Assembly: GCF_014698115.1 (NCBI RefSeq)
Contig: NZ_JACJSJ010000041.1
Span: 1-64,000 of the forward strand
Direction: 5' to 3'
Length of the DNA stretch: 64,000 bases
Source: Nostoc sp. FACHB-973
Lineage (GTDB): Bacteria; Cyanobacteriota; Cyanobacteriia; Cyanobacteriales; Nostocaceae
Shown: positions 45,428 through 53,969 of the stretch, piece by piece
How the letters are laid out: the number at the start of each line of letters is the position of its first letter
Numbering within the stretch: position 1 is the stretch's first letter
The notes under the pieces: model-generated
The model's database searches: none
What the model was told of the DNA's origin: nothing
What the model saw: only the letters and a program-made list of their open reading frames with translations
Program-made: the position numbers and the translations under genes

Positions 45428-45503
45428 ATATGAAGAAAAATTGGGAGATAAGTCAAGCAGAAGATAAAAAATAAACATTAGAAAAAGTATTTAAAACTGC
45501 CCT

Positions 45504-47075
45504 ATGAGAGTTTTACTTATTGAAGATGATGAACCACTCGCTGATATCTTAAAACAGTCTTTAACTTCTCAAAACTACTTAGTCGAGATGGTAGTAGATG
45601 GACAAGCCGGATGGAACTTAGTAGAGGTATTTGAATACGACATAATTTTGCTAGATATAATGCTCCCAAGGCTAGATGGAATTAGCTTTTGCCAACGGTT
45701 GCGACGTGAAGGCAGTTACCGCTCACAATCACTGAACCGCAATACCCCTATTCTTCTAATGACGGCAACGGATGCTAGTAACAATCGGGTAGCAGGGCTA
45801 GATGCTGGAGCAGATGACTATATAGTTAAACCTTTTGATTTAGATGAATTACTAGCACGGGTTCGGGCATTATTACGGAGAAGAAATGGTGAAAGATCGC
45901 CCATTTTAGAATGGGAGCAACTGCAACTAAATCCTATTAAGTGTCAAGTTAGTTATCAAGGGCAGCCATTCCACCTCAGTTCAAAGGAATACAAACTGCT
46001 AGAAATTTTTTTGCGTCATCAAGAGCGAATTTTCAGCCACGGAACGTTAATTGAACATCTTTGGGCTTTGGAGGACATTCCAACCGAAAACGCAGTTCGA
46101 GCGCAAATCAAAGGGTTACGCAAAAGGCTTAAAGAGTTTGGCATTGAAGATTGCATTGAAACCGTTTATGGTTTGGGATATCGGTTGAAAGAAGCGCAGA
46201 TAAGCAAAGAGGCAAAAGACCAAAAGAATAACAAACAAACAGAGGATATACAGAGGCAATCTGAACAGTCCACTCCCAATCAAGAAATTCAACAGCATGT
46301 TGTTTCGGGCATTAATCAGCTTTGGGAGCAATATAGGGGACAATATCTCAATCGCTTGTGTGTGATTGAACAGGCAGTTTCTGCCTTACAAACCGAAACT
46401 CTAACTGAAGAATTACAACAGCAGGCAAAACAAGAAGTCCATACCCTTAAGGGTTCATTGGGTTTGTTTGGTTTAGATGGTGTGTCGGAGCTATCTTGTG
46501 AAATTGAAGAACTTTTTAATGCAATAGATAATCTCGATCAAAAGCAGAAAGCACAGTTAGCTGAATTAACATTTAGTTTGCGGCAAGCATTAGAGCAATC
46601 ATCACCTAAGACAGAGTTATCCAATGAAAAAACAAATGATAGTATTCTACCTCAGAAGCTTTTGCTATCCCAGCGATCGCGGTTAATGATTGTGGATGAC
46701 GATGCCCAACTATTAGATATTCTGCGAGTCATGTTACAGCCTTGGGGTTTTCAGATTACATTGTTGAGTGATTGTCAACAGTTTTGGCAAACTTTAGACA
46801 AAGTACGACCAGATTTGCTGATGCTGGATATTGAAATCCCAGAAATTAACGGTATCGACCTTTGCCAACTAATTCGCAACGATCTACATTGGGGAGACTT
46901 ACCGATTCTAATGATTTCTGCCAATACAGATGATGAAACGATACAACGGGTGTTTATGGCAGGTGCAGATGATTATGTCAGTAAACCGATTCGAGCCGCA
47001 GAATTGGTAGCGCGGGTGATACGTCGATTAGAACATGCAAATGTTTTGAAAAAACTACGGGCTTTGGGGGGCTAA
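45504..47075 (+). CDS. Response regulator: REC - winged helix - HPt - REC
   Basis: A 523-aa DNA-binding regulator. REC1 has Asp51 (IILLDIMLPRLDG). An OmpR-type winged helix follows (about 130-228: LSSKEYKLLEIFLRHQERIF, AVRAQIKGLRKRL, TVYGLGYRLKEA). After a Lys/Gln-rich linker comes an HPt domain with His313 (EVHTLKGSLGLFGLDG) and then a second receiver (LLMLDIEIPEING). It shares this rare order with 38238-40085, lacking only the third receiver. It ends 6 bases before the kinase gene 47082-50279, so the two are surely co-transcribed and probably cognate. Confidence 0.93.
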   Translation: MRVLLIEDDEPLADILKQSLTSQNYLVEMVVDGQAGWNLVEVFEYDIILLDIMLPRLDGISFCQRLRREGSYRSQSLNRNTPILLMTATDASNNRVAGLDAGADDYIVKPFDLDELLARVRALLRRRNGERSPILEWEQLQLNPIKCQVSYQGQPFHLSSKEYKLLEIFLRHQERIFSHGTLIEHLWALEDIPTENAVRAQIKGLRKRLKEFGIEDCIETVYGLGYRLKEAQISKEAKDQKNNKQTEDIQRQSEQSTPNQEIQQHVVSGINQLWEQYRGQYLNRLCVIEQAVSALQTETLTEELQQQAKQEVHTLKGSLGLFGLDGVSELSCEIEELFNAIDNLDQKQKAQLAELTFSLRQALEQSSPKTELSNEKTNDSILPQKLLLSQRSRLMIVDDDAQLLDILRVMLQPWGFQITLLSDCQQFWQTLDKVRPDLLMLDIEIPEINGIDLCQLIRNDLHWGDLPILMISANTDDETIQRVFMAGADDYVSKPIRAAELVARVIRRLEHANVLKKLRALGG

Positions 47076-47081
47076 TCAGTA

Positions 47082-50000
47082 ATGTTGGAGCGAATGTGGT
47101 TTCAGATAAACCTCTATGCTGTTGCAGTTTTGTCTGTTTTTGCAGCGACTGTTTTAACGCAGCTATTCCAGTCATTACTATTATCTATTTCTTTCACCTT
47201 CTTTTATGCTGCAATAGCTATTAGCGCCTGGTATGGCGGCATGAAACCAGGATTACTAGCAACAGTTCTCTTTATCCTATCAGCCAGCTACTTCTTTTTA
47301 GAGCCAATCCATTCGTTAGCAATTGCTGACCAAGGCAATTTTATCCGATTAAGTCTGTCTGTATTAGTTGCGTTTCTCATCAGTTACCTAATTTCAGAAC
47401 TGAAGAATGCAAAATACCAAATTGAGCGGCTCAACAATCACCATTTACAAGAAAGCAAAGAACAACTGCAACTCGCCATGCAAGCTGCCGAAATGGGTAT
47501 GTGGAATTGGAATCTAGTGACAGGAGAAATCACTTGGACTCCAGAACATGAAAAGCTATTTGGGTTCGTTCATGGTACATTTAATGGTCGTTATGAAACA
47601 TTTGATGCCTGTATGCATCCTCAAGATCGCCAAGGAGTGAACCAGGCTGTTCAAAAAGCAATTTTAGAACATAGTATTTATGAGCATGAATACCGCATTA
47701 TCTGGGCAGATGGCAGTGTTCATTGGGTTGAAGGTAGAGGACAAACTTTTTATAACAAAATTGGCCAGCCAGTGCGGATGACTGGAACGATAATAAATAT
47801 CGACGAGCGTAAGCGAACAGAAACTGCCTTAATGCAGAGCGAACAGAAACTTCGGGCTATTTTTGAAGCTGAACCCGAATGCGTCAAAGTAATCACGACA
47901 GATGGCATTTTGCAGAATATGAATCCTGCTGGTCTGGCGATGATTGAAGCGGATAATTTAGATCAGGTATTTGGACAGTGCATTTATCCACTAATTGAAC
48001 CCACTCAACAACAGGCATTTTTGGAATTTCTACAAAAGGTAGCACAAGGAGAGATAGGCGCATTCGAGTTTGAAATTACTGGACTCAAAGGCACTCGTCG
48101 TTGGTTAGAGTCTCGTGCAGTTCCGTTGCTAACTCCAGATGAAGCAGTGCCTTACGTGCTAGCAGTTACAAGAGATATTACTGAACGCAAACAGACAGAA
48201 ATACAAATTAGGCAACTTAACGCCGAACTAGAACAACGGGTGGCAGAACGCACGGTAGAGTTGCAACGCAGTAATGATTTTTTGAATAGTTTTTTCAACG
48301 GAGCATCTTTAGCAGCGATCGGGTTATGTATTCACGACCGAGAAATGCGATTTGTCCAAATTAATGAATCCTTGGCAAACATTAATGGCTGTTCTGTAGA
48401 GGCTCACCTTGGGAAGACGACAACAGAAATATTGCCAGAATTGGCTTCTACCATTAATCCCCTTTTAGAGCAAGTTTTAATCACAGGACAGCCCATCCTC
48501 AACTTAGAAATTGCAGCTCCAGTGCCTAGCCAGGTTGGAGTCATGCGGTATTGGTTAGCTTCGTACTTTCCAATTATAGGGAGCAACAGTAGCACTCAAA
48601 TAATTGGGGTAGGAGTAATTGTAATTGAGATTACCGATCGCAAACGATCTGAGATGGCATTGTTCAAGAGTGAGCAGAAGTTTCGCGCCATCTTTGAACA
48701 AACCTTTCAATTCATTGGTCTACTGACAATAGATGGTACTCTACTAGAGATCAATCAAGCACCCCTGGATTTTGCTCATGTTAAGCGTGAAGCAGTAATT
48801 GGTCGCCCACTTTGGGAATTTCCGTCTTGGGCAGCTTCAGCCCAAACTCAAGAGATTGCGAAAACAGCGATCGCTCAAGCTGCTTCTGGTAAATTTTATC
48901 GTTCTGAGATCACTGTGCAAAGTTCAGATGGAAGCTACGCTACATTTGATTTCTCCGTTAAACCAGTTTTAGATGAGGCAAGTCAGATTGAATTGCTGAT
49001 TGCAGAAGGACGAGATATTAGCGATCGCAAGCAAGCCGAAGCGATTCTCCAAGAGTCAGATCGGCGCTGGCACTCGCTTCTTAACAACGTAGAACTGATT
49101 GTTGTCGGTTTAGACCAAAATGGCAATGTAGATTACATCAATCCTTTTTTCCTACAACTAACTGGATATACACCAGAGGAAGTTTTAGGTAAATACTGGT
49201 TTGATTATTTCCTACCACAAAGTCAAAAAAATCCAGTACAGCTTTGCTTTGAGGAAGTGTTAGAAAAAAACTTCCATTCACATTATCAGAACTCGATTGT
49301 AACTAAATTAGGTGAGGAGAGGATGATTGCCTGGAGCAATACATTACTGCGAAATGCAAAAGGACAGCCGATTGGTACTATTAGTATTGGTGAAGATATT
49401 ACTGAACGTTATAAACTAGAGCGGATGAAAGCTGAGTTTATTTCGATTGTTAGTCACGAATTGCGTACCCCGTTGACTTCTATTAGTGGGGCACTAGAAT
49501 TGCTATCAACAGGGTTAATTCAACCAGAATCAAAACGAGGTCAAGAAACGTTACAAATTGCTGCAACAGAAACTGACCGTCTTACCCGTCTGGTGAACGA
49601 TATCTTAGATTTGGAACGCTTGGAGTTCGGCAAAATTCGATTGGAATATCAATCTTGGAATTTGGCAGAATTAATGCGTCGGGCAGTAGATTTTATGCAG
49701 TTAGCAGCAAATCAGGCAGGCATTACTCTGTCCGTTGAGGTTTTATCTATCATCCTAAAAATTGATGGCGATCGCATCCTCCAGGTAGTTACTAATCTGT
49801 TGAGTAACGCGATCAAGTTTTCCCCCAATAACAGCACGATTTGGCTGACTGCTGAGATTTGCAAAGCAGAGAAACAGACAGAATTTCAAGGGACGGCTTC
49901 TTTCATTGGTGCAGTCGAATCCAGGCATCAAAACTTTTCCGAGCAAAGAGACTGCGCGAACGCAGGGAGTAAAGAAGGAGAACATTTTTATTTCCGTCAT

Positions 50001-50279
50001 CCAATGGCTCTATCACTCAATACCCTACATTACACTCCCTATATCCTCATCAGTGTGCGCGATCGAGGACGGGGCATCCCGATGAATAAACTAGAGAGTA
50101 TCTTTGAGCGATTTCAACAGGTTGATGCTTCTGATTCGCGCAAAAAAGGTGGGACAGGCTTAGGATTAGCCATCTGTCGTAATATTGTGCAACAACATGG
50201 CGGTCATATTTGGGCAGAAAGTGTTTTAGAACAGGGAAGTTGCTTTTACTTTACGTTACCTTTAACAGCAGAACACTAA
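47082..50279 (+). CDS. DUF4118-like/multi-PAS sensor histidine kinase
   Basis: A 1065-aa membrane kinase paralogous to the 1702-aa kinase; the first 245 residues match it closely (FYAAIAISAWYGGMKPG, then AAEMGMWNWNLVTGEITW). Four hydrophobic helices (1-110) are followed by about five PAS domains (125-775), HisKA with VSHELRTPL (His792) and a HATPase ending in GGTGLGLAI. The ATPase domain carries an insertion of about 55 residues (about 925-985) between the N box and DRGRGIP that the paralogue lacks. ATG at 47082, 6 bases after the regulator gene; a single-domain receiver gene follows 7 bases downstream. Confidence 0.93.
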   Translation: MLERMWFQINLYAVAVLSVFAATVLTQLFQSLLLSISFTFFYAAIAISAWYGGMKPGLLATVLFILSASYFFLEPIHSLAIADQGNFIRLSLSVLVAFLISYLISELKNAKYQIERLNNHHLQESKEQLQLAMQAAEMGMWNWNLVTGEITWTPEHEKLFGFVHGTFNGRYETFDACMHPQDRQGVNQAVQKAILEHSIYEHEYRIIWADGSVHWVEGRGQTFYNKIGQPVRMTGTIINIDERKRTETALMQSEQKLRAIFEAEPECVKVITTDGILQNMNPAGLAMIEADNLDQVFGQCIYPLIEPTQQQAFLEFLQKVAQGEIGAFEFEITGLKGTRRWLESRAVPLLTPDEAVPYVLAVTRDITERKQTEIQIRQLNAELEQRVAERTVELQRSNDFLNSFFNGASLAAIGLCIHDREMRFVQINESLANINGCSVEAHLGKTTTEILPELASTINPLLEQVLITGQPILNLEIAAPVPSQVGVMRYWLASYFPIIGSNSSTQIIGVGVIVIEITDRKRSEMALFKSEQKFRAIFEQTFQFIGLLTIDGTLLEINQAPLDFAHVKREAVIGRPLWEFPSWAASAQTQEIAKTAIAQAASGKFYRSEITVQSSDGSYATFDFSVKPVLDEASQIELLIAEGRDISDRKQAEAILQESDRRWHSLLNNVELIVVGLDQNGNVDYINPFFLQLTGYTPEEVLGKYWFDYFLPQSQKNPVQLCFEEVLEKNFHSHYQNSIVTKLGEERMIAWSNTLLRNAKGQPIGTISIGEDITERYKLERMKAEFISIVSHELRTPLTSISGALELLSTGLIQPESKRGQETLQIAATETDRLTRLVNDILDLERLEFGKIRLEYQSWNLAELMRRAVDFMQLAANQAGITLSVEVLSIILKIDGDRILQVVTNLLSNAIKFSPNNSTIWLTAEICKAEKQTEFQGTASFIGAVESRHQNFSEQRDCANAGSKEGEHFYFRHPMALSLNTLHYTPYILISVRDRGRGIPMNKLESIFERFQQVDASDSRKKGGTGLGLAICRNIVQQHGGHIWAESVLEQGSCFYFTLPLTAEH

Positions 50280-50286
50280 CAGAGCT

Positions 50287-50664
50287 ATGCCAAAACGGAT
50301 TCTGCTAATCGATGACGAAGATGGAGCGCGAAGAATCATTCAGTTTAGCTTGGAAGCGGCGGCTGGCTGGGAAGTTTTGACGGCAGCTTCTGGTGCAGAG
50401 GGATTGAGCATTGCAGCCACAGAACTACCCGACTTAATTTTGCTAGACGTAATGATGCCCGATCTCGATGGGCCTGCCACCTTTAGGCGATTACAGGAGA
50501 ATCTGATGACACAATCGATTCCAGTGATTATGCTGACTGCAAAAGCAAGCTCTGTGGAACACCAGATGTTGGCAAAGTTAGGCATCGCAGGGATCATTAC
50601 CAAACCGTTCAAAATACCTGCTTTAATCGCTGAAATTCGCGCAATGATGAGTTGGCAGAATTAA
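50287..50664 (+). CDS. Single-domain response regulator
   Basis: A 125-aa receiver with no output domain. Acidic residues LLIDDEDGARR, acceptor Asp in LILLDVMMPDLDG (about residue 55), Thr in VIMLTAK and Lys in IITKPFK form a complete phosphorylation site. It follows the kinase gene by 7 bases and so is probably its partner, acting as a shuttle to an HPt domain or by direct protein contact. Confidence 0.92.
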   Translation: MPKRILLIDDEDGARRIIQFSLEAAAGWEVLTAASGAEGLSIAATELPDLILLDVMMPDLDGPATFRRLQENLMTQSIPVIMLTAKASSVEHQMLAKLGIAGIITKPFKIPALIAEIRAMMSWQN

Positions 50665-50801
50665 GTGCAGATTCGCTCCACTGTCACAAAATTTTCACAC
50701 TTTAGATTTAACTTCAAAGTAGCCACCTAACCGATCGCAGAACAACAGTCAGTTGCGCGATTGAACTGGTTGGTTTATTCATTCATCAGTCTTGCAATTT
50801 T

Positions 50802-51362
50802 GTGTTACATCAATCTTCTATCTCCAAAGCAACCCCACTAAACTCTAATTCGTCCCAGGAGGTTTCATTACGTGACTGGACGAGTTGCACTAGAGCTAAA
50901 AGTCTTATATATCCAATTGCTAGCTCTGCTGAAGGAGTTTTAGATGTGTTTAAAACCTTTCCAAATTATGATGCATTTCAAGGAGTAGCTGTCAATGTAT
51001 TCAAAACTCAAAACTTAGAAGCAATTCGATCGCTCAAGAAGTTTCTAACGGCTCTACCTAGCCCTAGTTATATTAGAATAGCACTGTTACAAGCAGTTTA
51101 CCAGTTAGCAGAAGAAGATCCAGATGTCTGCCGATGGATTTTACAAAATCGCCATCATTTGGAACCTGAGCTAAACCTAATGGAAGTCACACAACAAGTT
51201 GTGATTGGACAACTACAAAGCCAAGGACTAAGGCTGAACCAGGATTTCAGGTTTACTCTCAATGGACAGTTGGATGCAACTGAGTCAATTAATGCAGCAC
51301 TATTAACAGGAGTTTCACTGGGCGATCGCCTATTAATCGAAGAAATTCTCTTCATTTGTTAG
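50802..51362 (+). CDS. Unknown protein within the signalling cluster
   Basis: A 186-aa soluble protein I do not recognise. Residues 1-30 are Ser/Thr-rich; the rest looks mainly helical, with FPNYDAFQGVAVNVFKTQN, FLTALPSPSYIRIALLQAVYQLAEEDPD and a C-terminal LNAALLTGVSLGDRLLIEEILF-like helix pair. The start is a GTG at 50802 without an obvious binding site; a later start is possible. It stands 137 bases after the single receiver and in the same direction. It may be a small adaptor of this cluster, but that rests on position only. Confidence 0.65.
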   Translation: MLHQSSISKATPLNSNSSQEVSLRDWTSCTRAKSLIYPIASSAEGVLDVFKTFPNYDAFQGVAVNVFKTQNLEAIRSLKKFLTALPSPSYIRIALLQAVYQLAEEDPDVCRWILQNRHHLEPELNLMEVTQQVVIGQLQSQGLRLNQDFRFTLNGQLDATESINAALLTGVSLGDRLLIEEILFIC

Positions 51363-51884
51363 TCAGTTGAGCTTAAATACTGACGATTGAAAGTTACGTC
51401 TGATGTGAATTGAAAAATCCTATTGTCCCAAAAAGCTTTCGGGGTTATCGCTCTTCCATCATTCTCAGAAAACAATAATTTAATCAGAAAACTGAAACTA
51501 TTACTAAATCAAGGTTTGAAGCTTTATTTTCTAATAAAAATTCAAAAATCTAGCCAAAACCCGGAAAGTAGAGTTTCGTAAGCCTTGCAGCGATTATTTT
51601 CTCCAAGAGTGATGGAAGAAGATTATACCAAATCTATGTAAGTCATCATAGAATAATTTCTTTGTAAAACATGGAGTTTCGAGTCTTTGATTTTGTGCAT
51701 ATTCATAAAGAATTACTAAATCATCAGTTGGTGGAGTATTTTCAAAGTACTATTGAAGTCACAAATAGTCAGGGCTGGATAAGTTTTACAATCTGTCTAC
51801 TGTTAAGAGTATCAAAGTGAATGGCGTTATACTTTAGCTCACCTTCATAATTTGATTTAAAATACCATTACAAAATAAGAAGTT
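51363..51884. other. Gene-poor gap inside the signalling cluster
   Basis: In 522 bases no well-supported gene is seen. A 49-codon frame at 51671-51820 starts with ATG and has a mixed, protein-like composition (MEFRVFDFVHIHKELLNH), but no binding site. The rest is AT-rich. A promoter for the next receiver gene is likely near 51800-51880. Confidence 0.45.
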
Positions 51885-52268
51885 ATGAAATCTAAAATTT
51901 CAGATAAACCTAGTGCATTGGTTGTAGATGATGAAGAAAGCAATCGGACTCTGCTTACTTTAATACTTGAGAATAAAGGTTGGGAGGTAAGTCAAGCCCA
52001 GGATGGTAAAGAAGCATTAGAAAAGATATTTGAAAGACAACCAGACTTATTAGTTTTAGATTATCATATGCCAAAGCTAACAGGAGGTAGAGTATACCAA
52101 TATCTCCAATTACATGGAATCAAATTAGCGGTTGTACTAATTTCATCACACAGCGAACTAGAGGAATTAGCCTCATCTTTAGGTATCACCTATTTTCTTC
52201 AGAAACCATTTGACATTTCAAAGTTACTTACAACAATTCAGTCTGCTTACCAGCACTCTCTAAGCTAA
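51885..52268 (+). CDS. Single-domain response regulator
   Basis: A 127-aa stand-alone receiver. SALVVDDEESNRTLL supplies the acidic pocket, LLVLDYHMPKLTGG the acceptor Asp (about residue 58), VVLISSH the Ser and FLQKPFD the Lys. No output domain. It precedes the GAF kinase gene by 191 bases on the same strand. Together they mirror the fused receiver-GAF-kinase at 43595-45427, though this receiver is not especially similar to that one. Confidence 0.9.
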   Translation: MKSKISDKPSALVVDDEESNRTLLTLILENKGWEVSQAQDGKEALEKIFERQPDLLVLDYHMPKLTGGRVYQYLQLHGIKLAVVLISSHSELEELASSLGITYFLQKPFDISKLLTTIQSAYQHSLS

Positions 52269-52459
52269 AGATAGTGTACTAACGCCTAAAATATAAAAAA
52301 AGTTTAAATGGGAATTGCTATAGTTTAAATACTCCTAATTGAAGTTTGATAGCAGCTATTAACGGTTTTTTGTATTCAAATCTCCTTTGGTTCACTTAAC
52401 TTTACCAATTAGTTCACAAACCCTTTCAGCAAACCTTTGATTAATTAACGAATTAAAAA

Positions 52460-53812
52460 ATGCTTATTACTATGCCAAAATCGCTACGGAAAAATTACTC
52501 ACAGCAATTTACTTATCAAATTCTTCAAGCAGATATTAATTTAGGACATCAAATGCAAGAGCGTATAGCAAAGCTTGAGCAAGCCTTGAAGTTTGAATCT
52601 ATGCTGCACCGGATTAGTCAAAAGGTACTAGTTTCATTAGATGAAAACTATATCTTGCAGACTGCTATAAATGAGTTGGCGCTAGAATTAGAAACAGCTT
52701 GCTGCGCCACATTACTATTAAACCCAAAACCACACATTTTCACTTCTCATTCTCTAGCTATGCCTATTACGCCAGTTTGTGAAGCTGAAATTATTTCACA
52801 AAGTAGCAATCCAGAAATTGACCAACAACTTCGACAAGGAAAATATGTTCAGTTCTGTCCCAATACCAGTTCAAATCAAGGCAGATATACACTGTTTGCT
52901 AGCCCAATAGTTAATAATAATGAAATTTTTGGAACTTTGTGGGTTATTTGGGATATATCAAAGATATTAGAAGATTCTGATATTTATGTAGTGCAACAGG
53001 TCGCAAATCAATGCGCGATCGCCATTCACCAGTCACGCCTTTACCAAGCAGCCCAAAAACAGGTAGAAGAACTAAAGCGGCTAAATGAGGTAAAGGATGA
53101 CTTTTTGAATACAGTAACTCATGATTTACGGTCGCCCTTGTCTAATATGCGGCTAGCCGCCGATATGCTAAATCATCAGTTGACTGAAGGAAGGCGCGTT
53201 TGTGGACATATTTCACAACAAAATTCTGCTTGTTCCAAAACTCTCACTCATTTGAAAATCTTGCAGGCTGAATGTGAACGCGGTATTACACTAATTAATG
53301 ATTTGTTGGATTTGCAACGTTTGGAAACGGAGAAAGAACCTTTAAATACAGATGCAATTGATTTAGAAGATTGGCTTCATTACATCATCCAGCCTTTTGA
53401 AAAACGCATTGAGGAAAGACAATTAGCTTTGAAACTTGACTTTGCTCCTAATCTACCAACGCTGTTGTCCAATTCTGCTCATTTACAGCGTGTTTTCTCA
53501 GAGCTTCTGCATAATGCCTGCAAATACACTCCTCCTCATGAAACAATTTCACTCACTGTTCTAGCCGAGTTAGAGCAGGTGCAGATATGCGTCAGTAATT
53601 CTGGTGTTGAAATTCCCAGCAAAGAACTACCTCGTATTTTTGAAAAGTTTTACCGAGTTCCCAGCAGCGATCGCTGGAAACAAGGTGGTACAGGCTTAGG
53701 TTTGGCGCTGGTGAAGAACGTAGTAGAGCATTTAAATGGTTCAATCGAAGTTGAAAGCAAAGATGGGCAAACGTCCTTTACAGTAAAATTACCGATTAGC
53801 CCTGTTATTTAG
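52460..53812 (+). CDS. GAF-domain histidine kinase
   Basis: A 450-aa soluble kinase. A short coiled coil (about 25-55) is followed by a GAF-like domain (about 50-195, with ISQKVLVSLDENYILQTAINEL), HisKA with THDLRSPLSNMR (His in HDLRSP, where the more common form is HELRTP) and a HATPase with ELLHNACKYTPP, NSGVEIP and GTGLGLAL. There is no receiver or membrane segment. It is paralogous to the kinase half of 43595-45427. It lies between a single receiver gene and the giant hybrid kinase. Confidence 0.92.
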   Translation: MLITMPKSLRKNYSQQFTYQILQADINLGHQMQERIAKLEQALKFESMLHRISQKVLVSLDENYILQTAINELALELETACCATLLLNPKPHIFTSHSLAMPITPVCEAEIISQSSNPEIDQQLRQGKYVQFCPNTSSNQGRYTLFASPIVNNNEIFGTLWVIWDISKILEDSDIYVVQQVANQCAIAIHQSRLYQAAQKQVEELKRLNEVKDDFLNTVTHDLRSPLSNMRLAADMLNHQLTEGRRVCGHISQQNSACSKTLTHLKILQAECERGITLINDLLDLQRLETEKEPLNTDAIDLEDWLHYIIQPFEKRIEERQLALKLDFAPNLPTLLSNSAHLQRVFSELLHNACKYTPPHETISLTVLAELEQVQICVSNSGVEIPSKELPRIFEKFYRVPSSDRWKQGGTGLGLALVKNVVEHLNGSIEVESKDGQTSFTVKLPISPVI

Positions 53813-53969
53813 CGTTGACTTTAGTTAAGGATATTACTAAATTTTTATCTCTAGCAAGTGCCAAAAAGTTTTCGCTACTTCTCCATCAGTCTTTTAAATT
53901 TTATCTCCAATAACGCTTCAATCAGCCTTTTAGGGAAAAGTAAACTATAGTGCAACAAAACGGGGAACA

